A DNA stretch of 64,000 bases from Haliclystus octoradiatus (lineage: Eukaryota > Cnidaria > Staurozoa > Stauromedusae > Haliclystidae), in the NCBI GenBank assembly GCA_916610825.1, contig OU744450.1, forward strand, positions 17,972,814-18,036,813. The letters are read 5' to 3'. Under the pieces are notes generated by a model. It had not been told where the DNA came from, made no database searches, and was given only the letters and a program-made list of their open reading frames with translations. Shown in pieces: positions 23,363 to 35,800 of the stretch. The position numbers and the translations under genes are program-made. The stretch's first letter is position 1; each line of letters starts with the position of its first letter.

Positions 23363-24891
23363 TCATACAATTGCTAACAGTTCTCTTTCAATATTAGCAT
23401 ACCTTTTTTCACAGTCGGTGAGTTTTCTGGAGGCGTAAGCAACAGGTTGATTATTTTGCAGAATCACACCACCAAGACCAATTCCACTTGCTTCAACGTT
23501 CAAAGTTGTTTGGCAATTATTATCAAAATACTTTAAAACAGAAATAGAAGATATTAGCATTTTTAAGTTCTCAAACGCTCGTTGTTGTGGCTGCTCCCAT
23601 GTAAAGGATGAGTTCTTTTGAAGCAACCCAGATATCGGGCTTTGAATTGATGCTTTATTGGGAATAAATTTGTCAAGATAATTAACAGATCCCAAAAGCC
23701 TTAAAACACCTGTTTTATCACTCGGCGCCGGCATCTCCATAATGGCTCTTATCTTTTCTGGATCTGGCTTTAAACCATTTGTAGTCAAGACATGTCCTAC
23801 ATATTTTATTTCTGGAACTCGAAGTTTCACTTTGTCAGGATTAAACTTCAATCCAACTTCTCTGCATCGGTTGAGAAGCAACACTACATTATTATTCAAT
23901 TCTTCGCAGTTGGTTCCATGAACAAGAAAATCATCCACAATTATATTTACTGGAATGCCTTCAAAAAGTCTTTCCATTTCCCGTTGGTAGATTTCCGGCG
24001 CTGGGGCAATTCCAAATGGCAAACGCATAAACCTGTACCTTTTACCTGTCAAATTTACTCGGTCAACTTCAATATTACTAAAGTAGACGTGAGGTGTATC
24101 TGGCTCTGTACTATCTGAGTCCATAGTTACGGTATTAACACTGTTAGATGACGATTTGCTTGGCTTATTACATTTTCGTGCAAAATGGCCTTCCTTATTG
24201 CATTTTCGACATTTTTGTTTGAAAGCTGGACATCGTTTAGGGTCACTGAACGAATGTTTATAACCAAAAAATTTACATGACTGTTTATTCTGCTTTACTC
24301 TTTGCACAGGCTGAACAACAACAGTAGATGAAGAAGCTTGTCTTGCAATAAATTGATATTTCTGTGTTTCTGATGCCTCGAATGTTCTACAATAGTCATG
24401 CGCTGTTTGTAAATTTAATGTAGGCTTTTTCAATAATTCCCCTCTAAGAACATCAGAGATTACACCACCAACGATTTTATCCCGAATAAGAGAATCTTTC
24501 AAGTCTCCAAATTCACATGTTAATGATAGACGCTTTAAATCAGATACAAATGCATCTACACGCTCATCTTCTTTTTGAAAGCGTTGATTAAAACATAACC
24601 GTTCATAAATTATGTTTTTTGTTCCTTTACATCGTTCTTCAAACTTCTTCTTTATATCTAAGTAGCAAGTAGCACTCTCTCCTTCGCTATATCTGAATTG
24701 ACTGTAAACTTCAATAGCAATTGGGCCAGCACGATGTAACATTTAGTTAACCTTTAGTTTGTCAGGTTTGTCATCCTTCTCCTTTGCAATCAAATAAATT
24801 TCAAACTGCATGACAAACTGACACCAGTTTTCAGCAGCTTGTGCGTCCAACACCAGTGGACCTGGTTTTGTCCAAGACTCGTGATCTCCCA
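23363..24891 (-). pseudogene. Gypsy gag fused in frame to RT by deletion of protease and RT motif A
   Basis: The start codon (MGDHESWTKPG) is near 24891. An in-frame TAA at 24743-24745 interrupts gag. The following 459-codon frame contains the gag helical region, a CCHC zinc knuckle CRKCNKEGHFARKC, then within about 30 residues RT sequence GKRYRFMRLPFGIAPAPEIY. The catalytic box is VDDFLVHG and the RT/RNase H connection runs to the window's ASRKLTDCEKRY. No protease motif and no RT motif A Asp are present. The retained frame implies a clean deletion, not random decay. Confidence 0.85.
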
Positions 24892-24976
24892 TGATATAAT
24901 TAATTAATAAGAACAATAATAATGCTAATAAAATACCACCAAGTTATACGATGTTTGAATTTAACATCTGACACCA

Positions 24977-25060
24977 TGTAAAGAGTCTTACGAGACGAGA
25001 ACTAATCAATGACAAAGTTGAGTTGAATCAAAACAAATGTCTCTTCATCTAAGAATAACA
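24977..25060 (-). repeat. LTR-identical 84-bp repeat (5' side of the Gypsy element)
   Basis: Identical to 21476-21559. To its right the sequence passes abruptly into material ending as a relative of the 20.3-kb MITE, so this LTR may be cut short. Confidence 0.8.
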
Positions 25061-25896
25061 AAAGCTATCTTCTAACCAGAGTGTTGTGCTGCTACATCCC
25101 AGGTAGATCAAACTTTTGGGATTTGCAAAACATTCAAGCGTGTTTGGTTCAAGAGTCCATCTGATCTCCTTATGGATAAATTACGAAATTATTTTACACA
25201 TTTCCACAACAATAATAAATGGACTTCCAGAAGGTGCTCATCCACGCAATGAATTTCAGATAGGTGTTTTTATTACTGCCGAAAAAATTTGTAGGGATAG
25301 ATCAAAATTGTTGAATATATTTGATACATCTCCAGAAATTTCCGAAGAAATATTTACTCATTCGTAGTAACTTTTGAGAAGAGTAGATTCATCTGCTCGT
25401 AAATAAATAAAGTTGACAAACCTTCATCTTCATCGATTCGATGGATAATTTTATATCAGTGAGTTTTGATCGTGTGTGAAGGGTTACGGACACCGTTAAA
25501 TCTCCTTTAATTTTCCAAGTCCTTCAGCAATATTATCATTAACGTAAACTTCTCTGTAGGCGCGTTTTTCTAAACTTTCACCGATAGAGTTCACCATTTT
25601 CTTCATCGCCTTTCACGTTTAAAAAATTCGAGGTACTGAAAATCATTGCTATTTAATTGACCATCCATTGCAAAATAATGAAATAATCAAGTGTACTTTT
25701 ACTAGCCAGCTTGAAGATATGAACGAAGATGATAGAATGAGTAGAACAGTCGACCGCGTTGTTGTAATGACACTTTTGAATATTTGTCATAAAATTCTGT
25801 GTCGGCTCAAGAACACGTGTTTCCGGTAAATCTCAAACAAAAACATATTTCGTGCCCAGACCTTAAGTTGCCAATCCCTGCATTCTATAATCTATG
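25061..25896 (+). mobile_element. 3' end of a larger relative of the 20.3-kb MITE
   Basis: 25423-25896 aligns with 20776-21253 throughout, ending CCAATCCCTG(C)ATTCTATAATCTATG, the same terminus. The preceding 25116-25370 has an 83-codon frame ending FTHS-stop that the MITE lacks. I cannot identify it as a transposase, but its place just inside the shared terminus suggests the C-terminal end of the autonomous element's protein. The left half is missing where the Gypsy element ends. Confidence 0.65.
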
Positions 25897-26683
25897 CGCT
25901 TAGGTAATGTTTCTTGGATTTTCTTTTTGGGATATGCTATAGCTACCACTTCCCAATGTCATGCTTTGGGGGTAAACTAATTGTACGTATTTTTTTAAAT
26001 AAAATCATGTGCGTTTCACTTCACTTCTTTTGACAGCAAAATATGAAATATTTTGTCAATTAAACTTCGGCTTCGATCGGCTCTTCTTCATAGATTTCTT
26101 CATGCATTAATTAATTTTGATAAATATTGTATACAATATAATCGTGCATTTGAATGCAACTCGACTGTTGGTATGTTGAACATATCTTTATAATTTTAAA
26201 TCGAAATTTAACATAGCAATTACTTGGTAATTACTCAGAAACAGTATCAGTCTATATAATTGAAACTAAATATGATTATTCCTATACTTTTCTCCCATCT
26301 ACATTATATCTATCATACTTGTATCAGCCCTTTGAAAAATGATATATAAAACTTGGAGGTTTCTGTATAAATGATTATTATGATGATGATCTATATGAAT
26401 TAAGATGCGAGTGATATTGCTCATTCACATACTGGTAGTAACTTGATGCATTTCGGTAATCGCGCAATGCGTTATTTTCGTTGGGGTCCCAACGATAACG
26501 TATTATGCGGTATTGACTGTAACTTTAAATCTTAATTTGATATATTTACTACAATATAATATTTTATATCAAAAACCGGAATGATGATTTTTATTTTTAT
26601 CTCCCATCTATGTCCTTAGATGAAAGTGATACTGCTCATATATTGCTAGTAGTCGTTTATAACTTTAAACTGCCACTCTAAGG
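25897..26683. other. Intergenic, nothing recognised
   Basis: AT-rich sequence with short frames only. Two similar phrases (ATGAA...GTGATA(T/C)TGCTCA at about 26405 and 26620) suggest an old local duplication. Confidence 0.35.
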
Positions 26684-28303
26684 CCCTGTTTACAAGGAGG
26701 GCGGGTTACTCGGGTAGACCAGTTACCCGGTTCTATTGCTTATGTGCTATCTATAGTGTATCTGTTTACAAGGAGAGCGAGTAACTTTAACCCGCCTACC
26801 CGAGTAACTCTCCTATCCGAGTTACTCGCTCTGGCAGACCGAGTTACCCTAGTGGCCGGGTCAATTTTTGGTCTTGTAAACACAGATAGGCACAGATTAT
26901 AACAACCAGATACGGCACTGACGTTCGAAAATTTTGATTGGTCAATTAACGGCCATTATGTTTGTTGCCTATTTTTTGACACATCTCATCGTTGTCCATT
27001 ACGATTTTAGGGAATTATCTACAAAATGATACTTGAAATAGTTCACCTTTGAAGCTGAATTCAGCCTTCTCAAGCTACTCAATGCGAGTGGATGGATGGT
27101 ACGCTATATGTAAAATTCAAAATCATAAATTTGATATTAGCAAATTTATTTTAAATGCCATAAACGCTAAAACCTAAAAGTCTAGGGTTGAAATGAAGAA
27201 AGTACGAATATATTTAGAGTTTATCACATAAATTCCATTGCAAACTGTAAAATAATATGCACTGATGCTTGATGATATAGAATAACGCAATCACAGTCAA
27301 AGAATAGGATATTTTGAGTGGAATTTTATGGAAATTACTGCTTACGTTTTTGCCATTATTTTCGATAAAATACGATTACACGCACTCCAAAACCGCGGAA
27401 TTTCAAACTCGAAAAATTCGTATAAAGAGCCACATACATTCGATAAGTTAATGAAATCATTTTATGAACTATTATTTGAAATGTAAGTGTAAATTTTATT
27501 TACCAAAAATTGCTTGTATTCATAATTTATATTCAATATTTTTCTTCCGTAAAATCAATGATTTTGTTCAACTTTCATAAGTTATGAGTTAATAAAATAT
27601 TGTCTTCCAGTACACAATATACCATTATCAAGCGATCATCAAATTTATCGTGTTTTTGACTCGTGGTTACGTGAGTGACCTTGAGTCTATGCTGTCATGG
27701 TGGAAACGTTTTCATTTCATTTCATTTTTGACTAAATCTATTGTTCTTTTGAAAAAACGTTCAACATACTGCGTTGCGTGCTAACAAAGGTCGAACAAAA
27801 AACGATTGCGCAAGAAACACCATTTTATTTTTAAAAATACAATGGGCAAGCTGTATGATAGTTCCAAATTTTTAGCTGGATTTGATATAAATTTTTTTCC
27901 ATTGCCCGCCATGATGGCCGACTCGCAGCTTAGCGAGATTACAATTGCATTATTAAATGAAATGTTTTCTAATACTCCTGGATTAGTTTACATCGTGTTT
28001 ATCTCTTCATTGGTAGAACACATGATTGTTTTCTTCTCGTCATTTGAAATGGTTAATGAAAGGTTTTCATTTTCTGTGACATCATTATTTGAGGTGAAAC
28101 TTCGAAGTGTTATATATTTATTGTTTGTATTGTTTTCTGAAGTTATTTATTACATTAAACTGCTGAGCCAGTCGTCATGGTTTATTTGGTTTATTAAAAT
28201 GTTTTAATTCTGCTGCGACATCAGCTTAAGATGAGACAATTTCGCAGGTCATTTACAACTCACATCTATATTATAAGTACTGAAAATCATTTCTTTAATC
28301 TAT

Positions 28304-28375
28304 CTTGGTATAGTCTAGTGGTGAAGCGACTGCATCAGGCGCGTGGGGTTTGGAGTTCAATCCCAACCGTCTGCA
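28304..28375 (+). repeat. tRNA-like module with A- and B-box sequences (copy 1)
   Basis: TGGTATAGTCTAGTGGTGAAG resembles an A box and GGAGTTCAATCCC a B box, at tRNA-like spacing. The acceptor stem cannot be closed, so this is a tRNA-derived or pol III-type remnant, not a working tRNA. It is embedded in the duplicated segment of the 26.7-30.9 kb element. Confidence 0.5.
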
Positions 28376-29395
28376 ATAAAATTTTTTTCCTTTTTGACTC
28401 ATGGTTACGGAGTATCCATGAGTCTATGCTATCAGGTTCAAAAAAGTTGGTAAATCACGGTTACGAAAGCGTGATTATTGGCGCGACTTACATATTATGC
28501 TGCGACTACGTTTTCACACATGATCACCGTGATTGTGACCGTTACAGCGATTTTTGTGTAAATAGCAAATCGCATACTGCTTTGCCCGCAAACAACACAT
28601 AGACAATCATCGATTGCGCAATAACCGCCTAGACTTCATTGAGTTATTGTTCAGATTCTAGCATTGCCTTTGGAATCACGGTTAGGAGCGTTTTCAATGA
28701 GGTGACATTTTATTAACATTTTCTGATGACGGCCATGTTGGTGTACTCGCAGCTTAGCGAGATTACAATTGCATTATTAAATGAATTGTTTTCTAATACT
28801 CCTGGATTAGTTTACATCGTGATTATCTCTTCATCGGTAGAACACATGATTGTTTTCTTCTTCTCATCATTTGAAATGGTTAATGAAAGGTTTTAATGTT
28901 CTGTAACTTCACTATTTTAGGTGAAACTTCGAAGATAATTTTTGTTGTGTTTTGACCGTGAGAACTTTTAAATCGACAATTCATCATTTGTTTGGGGGCT
29001 TAGACAAGGCAGTATTATGTATTTATTGTTTATATTGTTTCCTGAAGTTATTTCTTACATTAATCTGCTAAGCCAGTCGTCATGGTTTTATTTGAAATAT
29101 ATTGTAAAGACTTTTTCGAATCAGTTTGTCTATGCGACAACAAAAAACAAGGCGATACTCCGAAGGGAAAATTTCACATCATTTACTGTACGTCATAAAA
29201 TTGCGCTAGGCCCATAGTATAATTAGTTAGGAATTAATATTCTTCTGGTAATAGTTTGCATGGTTATTTGTTGTTTACATTCTTTAAAGTTGTTTATTAA
29301 AATGTTTTAATTTTGCTGCGACATCAACTTGCAACTTCGCACGTCATTTACAGCTCACACTATTATAAGTAGTGAAAATCACTTGCAATCTATGA

Positions 29396-29469
29396 TCTTG
29401 GTATGGTCTAATGGTGGAGCGTCTGCATCAGGCGCATGGGGTTGGAGTTCAATCCCATCGGTCTGCATT
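29396..29469 (+). repeat. tRNA-like module (copy 2)
   Basis: Same sequence family as 28304-28375: TGGTATGGTCTAATGGTGGAG, then GCGTC-TGCATCA-GGCGC, which can form a 5-bp stem with a 7-base loop, then GGAGTTCAATCCC. Loop position 33 is G rather than T and the acceptor stem is absent, so function is unlikely. Confidence 0.5.
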
Positions 29470-29761
29470 AACATTTTTTCCTTGTTTTATTTGATTTATT
29501 ATTTGGATATATTTTTTTTCTGATAGTTCTACTCTACTTTCTTTTGACTTTTTCAACTTTTATTTTATTATTCCATTCTTAATAATTATCTCAATTTTTT
29601 TATTTATTTTATTAATCGAGCTTATACAATAATTATTATATTGGTTTGATTAATTTTCTTTTGCTTTGATATTTTTGTTTTAATTTATTTTATTTTATTT
29701 TATTTTATTTTATTTTATTGTTTATTTTATTAAAGTTGAGTTGATTTGATTTGATTTTTCT

Positions 29762-30106
29762 TTGCATGATGATTTGATTGATTTGATATTCTATTGAATT
29801 TGATTTCAATTTGTTTATTTTGATTATTATATCATTCACCATGAGTCCGAGCGTAGCGGAGCTATTTTTTAATTGATTTATTATTTGGATATATTTTTCT
29901 TTATATTATTATATTATATGGACATTGTTTTAATTTATTTTATTTGATTTGATTGAATTGATTTACTTTTTTGAATTTGATTTGATTTTATTTTTCTTTG
30001 CATGATGATTTGATTGATTTGATATTCTATTGAATTTGATTTCAATTGGTTTATTTTGATTATTATATCATTCACCATGAGTCCGAGCGTAGCGGAGCTA
30101 TTTTTC
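29762..30106. repeat. Duplicated ~110-bp block ending in CGTAGCGGAGCTATTTTT
   Basis: 29762-29872 and 29998-30106 are almost identical. Each begins TTTGCATGATGATTTGATTG and ends CACCATGAGTCCGAGCGTAG plus CGGAGC. A (TTTTA)n tract lies just upstream (about 29683-29730). Confidence 0.8.
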
Positions 30107-30880
30107 CATTGCGATTTTAGCGCGTAACTGCAGCCAGGTAATCGAGGGGCAAAATACATAATGACCGCCGGGAACAATTGAATTCGAAAATACAATGAAT
30201 TCGACTTTCAGTGCCGTATCTGGTTGTTATAATCTGAACAAGTAAGCGAGTTAAACATTCAAAATTGTAGCTTGAAGTTTCCATTGTTTCGAATGTTTCC
30301 GTTGTAGACATTTTCTGTTCTCCGATCTTTCGATTTCAACGCGCATTCAAAATTAGCACACAAACAGAAATCAAATATCAGCACAATAATAAATTGGATT
30401 AGAACTATCATCCTCATCATCATCATCATCATCAACTACTATCATTTGTCATATTAAGATCTGCAATTCTTTGCATCAGAGGTTCACGAACCATTTCTAG
30501 AGCAGCTGCACCCACAGGCATCAATGACATTGAACTGAGTAGAGCTATAGGTGTTCTTACATAACTAATGTGCTTCATTTCGACAGATGTATGTCATTTT
30601 TTTTTTTTAATTGCATTAAATCTGTTAATGCTATAACATGTATTTCATGCAAGTAAATTGTTCATATCTGTTATACTTGCGTTTAGAAATCGATTGATTT
30701 TAAAATATATATTGTTATGCAAAAAGAAAAATGCAGTTATTAGATTCGTAGATTCGCTTTAAAGTATTCAACTCGGGTAGGCAGGTTACTCGGGCTGTCC
30801 TTGAAAACAAACAGCACATTTTAACTCGGTAAGGCGAGTAACTCGCCTACCCGGGTACCTCTCCCTCCTTGTAAACAGGG

Positions 30881-32841
30881 ACAAAGATTAATTCGGCCTC
30901 TTAAAGAATGTCGTCCGTGGGTGGTCGTTGTATTTCTGTTTTCTGTGCCGGCTTCGCGGGTGAAATTCAGGGGGTTATCTCTAAGTAATACAGTACACCA
31001 CTTTTCAAATATCGTCTATATCCTCATGAAATATCTTTTACCCGTTCAAAAATACACTTTGTCTAACATTGTATAACGAAATTTTTTACTGTTAACTAAT
31101 AATTTAATGTCTTGTCCAGGCACTGATACAGGATTTTGAATACCCCTGTCAAAATGACGTAATCAAATCGCCACGCCCATATTAGGGACGAAACCCCCTA
31201 CTGCAATGGCCCTGGAAGAGGAAATAAATAGTCATTTAACAGTCTCCCGGCACCAGCAACTCCCCTCATCATTTATTTTGTTTAATAAAAAGGGAATATT
31301 TTATTGTTTCTATTTCTAAATTTGATACCGTTACATTAAATTACCAAATCAAGGCAATATTAGCCTGCGTGCAAACTGAAATCTATCTTGGCGAAAGTGT
31401 AAATATATGTTATGTACGTTGTTCAATCAAATTTAAAAGCATAGTGATAAAATATAAATTAAATAGTATATTTAGCTTGTTAAATTAATCATCAACAAAC
31501 AGCACTGATAATCCTTCTCATATTTGACTACTAATCGTAGCTAATCGCCGCTGGTATCAGTTCTACGGTTCTCCACAATCCAATAAATCAAAATCAAAAC
31601 AAACGTACATGAGATCATTTGAGCAGTGATCATATTCATCTCGTATTGATACAGTAGGCTCATAATCTAGGAAAGAAGCCAAAATCTCTTTTTTAATTAA
31701 TGATTACCCAGTTTTGAGTTTGCTAAATCTGGATATCAGTTCATAATTAGGCATCCAGAGAAAAAATGTGTAGCTTAGTAAACAATTCATTGAGCTGCGA
31801 TAAACTTGTAAAGCAAACCAATAATGTAAATGAAAAGCGAGATACCAATTATTTTGTTTCACAAAGTTAACAGTCGCATTGGTAATTCCATATTCTCGAG
31901 GACATATATATGGGAAATTGACAACTTGAATCGATTTTACGATTTGGCCAAAACTGCAGATAAAATAACGTTCGCCGTCTGATGTCCTTCTATGATAATC
32001 CTCCACCACGTTTCAAAGCTCAGATAATAGCTTAAATGTTCGAATATACTGAATACTAAGTGAGTAAGTGTTCAAAACAGCAGTCATGGCTCCTGACTGC
32101 ACGCCAACAAAATGACCGTGTGTCAAAACAAGTAAGTTTACCGCTCGTTGTTTTTGAATTTTTTAACGATCATGTGCACTTGTTCAGATTATCTCTCTGT
32201 CAAATATATCCAAGATTGAAGTAGTTTGTCAATTGTTTAAGAACCAATCATATTACGTAAAGCAAGGACAGGCTTGAGTTTCTGCCAATCAAATACTTGC
32301 CTCAATCTGCAGTTTGACATTTTCTATGTCACGATTGTTACAAAGTTTGTCAACTGTTATCGAAGAGAATCAAAATTTCAATCTTTAACCAATCAGGTGC
32401 CAAACAGAAATCATGTCAATTGTTATCAAAGTAGGTCAATTGTTAAAGCCTCTGATCGTTACCCAATCACAGTGGACTGAGATCATTTGATTGATGCAAG
32501 CTGTTCAATTGAAGAAGTATAGGAAGCGATGACGTTTTCAATGATCATTCAATTAAAAAGGCCCTACTTCATAGACATGATTTGCAGAAAACCAGATTAC
32601 GTCATGATTACGTCATTGAGAGAAAAGGAACGATTGTCAATTGACATACGAGACCCCCCCTCTATCCGGGCCTGGTCTTGTCTACAATGAATGCGCCTAT
32701 AGTTATCAAAATCGTCATAGTCATATATGTAATTATTGAAACTCAACTCAACGCGTTAGCTTTGATTCTCAAATTGGTCATAATTAAAGCTTCAACTGTT
32801 CATACGACTAGTCGGCTATGACATTTCTTTATAAATTACAG
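30881..32841. other. Region upstream of the claudin-like gene
   Basis: A CAT-rich microsatellite lies slightly left of this region (30413-30433). At 31363-31405 TAGCCTGCGTGCAAACTGAA is a single arm of the hairpin element seen complete at 54781-54871. A 3' splice site at 32838-32841 marks the 5' UTR exon border of the claudin-like gene. Its upstream UTR exon or promoter was not located. Confidence 0.4.
31704..32009 (-). CDS. Unassigned 101-codon frame, possibly an exon
   Basis: Starts MVEDYHRRTSDGERYFICSF and includes an aromatic-rich, possibly membrane-spanning part (YLAFHLHYWFALQVY). It ends KLKTG at GGTAATC, which could be a splice donor. A downstream acceptor at about 31670 opens either an acidic or a hydrophobic frame, but the phases do not give a clean continuation. 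I do not recognise the family. It may be chance. Confidence 0.2.
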   Translation of the reverse strand: MVEDYHRRTSDGERYFICSFGQIVKSIQVVNFPYICPREYGITNATVNFVKQNNWYLAFHLHYWFALQVYRSSMNCLLSYTFFLWMPNYELISRFSKLKTG

Positions 32842-32866
32842 GTAGCTCTGACATTGGATCGAAGTC

Positions 32867-35800
32867 ATGCGTCCTCAATCAATTGCTGTTCTCGGTTTAC
32901 TTGGTTTAACTGCCTTATTGTTTATCGTTGTCACTGCTGCACGTCCATGGATATTAGCTGGAAAAACTTCAGTAGGACTTTGGAAGATGTGTACAGACAA
33001 AATATGCGTATCCATTGATGATTCGGCGGTGTTCCCTAATGGTGGGTATAGGTTCTACTCAGTATTATTTGATGTAGTAGAATCGTAAATACGTTTCAAA
33101 GATTCTGTTTAACGGCTTTTGTAGTTACCTATTGCTATATGGGATTAGTGAAAATGATAACGTAAATATACTTCGGTCATGATTTTTCATTTCATTTATT
33201 TTGACAAAGTTGACAAGCAAAACAAAGGAGAGTCACATAATATGATCTCTCACTAAAATGTAGCCTAGTTACAACTCATGTTAATAAAAGTTAATATAAA
33301 TTTAAGCAAGCAAAATTATTGTTTGTTTTACATGCTGCATAATCTTCTCATACTAATAATATTGTCTGTTTGTAAATAAATTATTTCTTCGATTTTTCGT
33401 AACGCGTAACCCACATTCCATAACCGTAACCCACATTGCAGTTTCGTTTTCATGTTTTCACCTCGTCTCTGCGTGAGGAAGAAGTAGAAAAAGCGCGAAA
33501 ATAGTTAGATGATTGAGAGTGACGGTAAACAATAGAAGAGTTGATGTTGGTGTTGAACATGTGATTTACTTTGCTTGCTATGTAGCTGTTATTATGTAAA
33601 TTTTATCTCAAAATTTTAAAATGGATGAATAGTTTGACTTCGAAATTGATGGACTGGAAGTATTTGTAAACGATTTTTTGTATCATGTTCCACAAGAATC
33701 TGTAGGTTCTGATCACTCTGTTGATGTGGAAAAATCGTTTATTGGCAATTTATATACTAATAATGGAAGGCCGTGAGCAAATGTTTTGTTTGCAAATTGA
33801 CTATTACCAGGAACTGGACTATACATATTTTGTTATAAGAAGATTATACCTATGTTTATTGGGCTGTGCGAGAACAGTGTGAAAGGAAAAGTTTCAAAGA
33901 TAAATTTCACTTATTGCTCACGGGTTTCAACTTGTTATGAATAATTCTCAGCTGTTCAGAATCTGTTTGAGTATGTCTGCAAATTATTAAATGTTCTTCC
34001 CAATACTCAGACTCACATTGATCACAATAAAAGACTTTCAAAGTACTAAATCAAATGAAATAAATGTGAAAGTTTGAATATTTTGAATAATATTTTAGGA
34101 CACAAGTTTGGACATTCTAGTCTGATTTCGAATCATCTCAAAATAACAAGCTATTTGATTGGCTTGCGACATTTTGCGCTCTGGCGACATCAGAAAACTT
34201 TAAAATTTTTTGAACTACATTTTTGCTCTCGGTGACTTGTGGTGACATCGCCTGGCTACATTTTGACATCATAAGACCACCACTCCGCATGCGCAATCTC
34301 AGGAATGTTGCTTCGCGCGACATTTTTTGAGCAGTGGAAAACGGGCTAAATTTAGTACTATTTTGGTAAGGATCTCCACCATTGTAAAAATGGGCACCTT
34401 TTTCAAAGAGGAGTTATGGCTGTTATGAAAATTCACTGTGAAGTTGCCCCCCGCAACAACAACAACAACAGCCGCGAATCAACTTGAAACATATTTCTTG
34501 TTTTAGTAAGATTTGGTAGAAAGTAAGTAGTATTCTCTCGATTGAGTATAAATTAAAAAACGTTTAATAAACGTTGGATCATTTACAATTAAAGACTTAA
34601 TCCATTCACAGAAAACACTTACGCAATTGTTATCACTTCCGCGCTCCAGTGAGGGTCTATTTACGTTTACGGAATTATTTTGGATCAAATTGGAGTAACA
34701 AAAATAGAAATAATAGATTACATTATCTCGAAATTGTAAGCACTTCCGTCGTTTTGAATCTTGATTTATATAAAAATTGAGAATGACTCAAGCAAGTTTG
34801 TTTACATTTTTAGTGTTTTATTCACCAACCAGCGCTCGATAAAACTTCACGTGATACCAAGGTGCGCTGTGATTGGGCACACCATATTTTTGGTTCCTGG
34901 CACACTTTTTCTTTTTTATCAGGCCCTCACTGGAGCGCCACGTGGAAATGAGGGCCGTGATTGAGTGAGGCTAGGGGTGTCGACTGTCGAGCAATAAATT
35001 TGTCAACTTCACCGGATTCCGATCCGGATATGTAGCAGTTAATTGGAAGCAAGTTGAGGTGCGGTATCCGGAGTTGAATCCGCCACACCAAGGTTCGCCA
35101 TACGTGTTTAAATTGTACATTGACATAATTTAGGGCCATGTTTTTAAGATATCCCCTCGGGCCCAAAATTTCTCTCGTCTGTCCTGATCAAGCACCAAAA
35201 GTTAAAGATAATTGTCTCTATATACAGAATACATGGACAAGAATTAAAATAACTCTCTTATTTCTACTCTAAGTTTAGAAAGCGAACATCACAATACTCC
35301 TTTGCCGTTTCTTCCCTGATTTATCGAGTTACAAGCCGAATGACCGAGTTCAAGCGGGGGTAGGTGTCATGCCCCCAATACCTCCATACTATGGACGGCC
35401 CTGAACGCGTGGTCATCCATTGACTTTTTCATTTGTAACTGTTTATCATTACAGCTTTGTTTCTTTGATACCAATTATTAATGTGATTTATATTCTGGTT
35501 TTAGCCTCTTCACTCAAAGCTATCCGAGCATTCATGGTTTTGGCCATCATGGCCGAAATAGTTAGCTGCGTCTTGGCTTTCTTGAGAGCATTTAAAGCTG
35601 TTAACTTCAATTTATTTATTCCTATTCTTGCCACGGCTGCAGCTGGACGTAAGAACCAAATAATATCACTGTACTTTTGCACATATAGCATGTAATGCTC
35701 TGGTTTGAATAGGCTTTCCTTCTAATAAAGAATGAAGACAAAAACCGAAAGATATATCAATCTTCCATCACTAAGGGTCTCAATCATTCACCCATCAATC

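Larger units (their letters stand above)
21476..25060 (-). mobile_element. Ty3/Gypsy-type LTR retrotransposon, internally deleted
   Basis: Identical 84-bp direct repeats bound it (21476-21559 and 24977-25060), running TG...CA on the minus strand. Inside the 5' copy, TGGTGTCAGATG is a plausible primer-binding site. A purine run GGGAAGGA (from ~21656 down) followed by TG at 21647 suggests the 3' LTR is really about 172 bp and the 5' one is truncated to 84. Flanking 5-mers do not match. Coding order on the minus strand is gag, RT, RNase H, integrase. Stops, shifts and a deletion make it non-functional. Confidence 0.85.
26684..30880. mobile_element. 4.2-kb inverted-repeat (foldback-like) element with subterminal repeats
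   Basis: The left end CCCTGTTTACAAGGAGGG is the inverse of the right end (30863-30880). Inside both arms are multiple GAGTAACTCG/CGGGTTACTCGG-type motifs. A second inverted pair lies deeper: ATAACAACCAGATACGGCACTGA near 26899 and its complement near 30200. The arms are of unequal length. No transposase frame was found and no target-site duplication is clear. The interior holds a duplicated segment (27919-28420 and 28739-29480) and T-rich tracts. Confidence 0.65.

Noticed and set aside
21737..24891. Host retroviral-like domesticated gene
   Set aside because: Terminal repeats, frameshifts in integrase and an in-frame stop in gag indicate an ordinary decayed Gypsy copy.
27806..28602. Hydrophobic frames of 133 and 123 codons
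   Set aside because: They lie in the duplicated interior of the foldback element, overlap its repeats, and the second copy (28.74-29.2 kb) does not keep the frame.
28304..29469. Two functional tRNA genes
   Set aside because: A and B boxes are visible, but the acceptor stems do not pair and U33 is missing.
33620..34050. Possible transposase N-terminus starting MDE-stop-FDFEIDGLEVF
   Set aside because: Several stops within 130 codons and no catalytic motif; too weak to name, though it may be an old element remnant.
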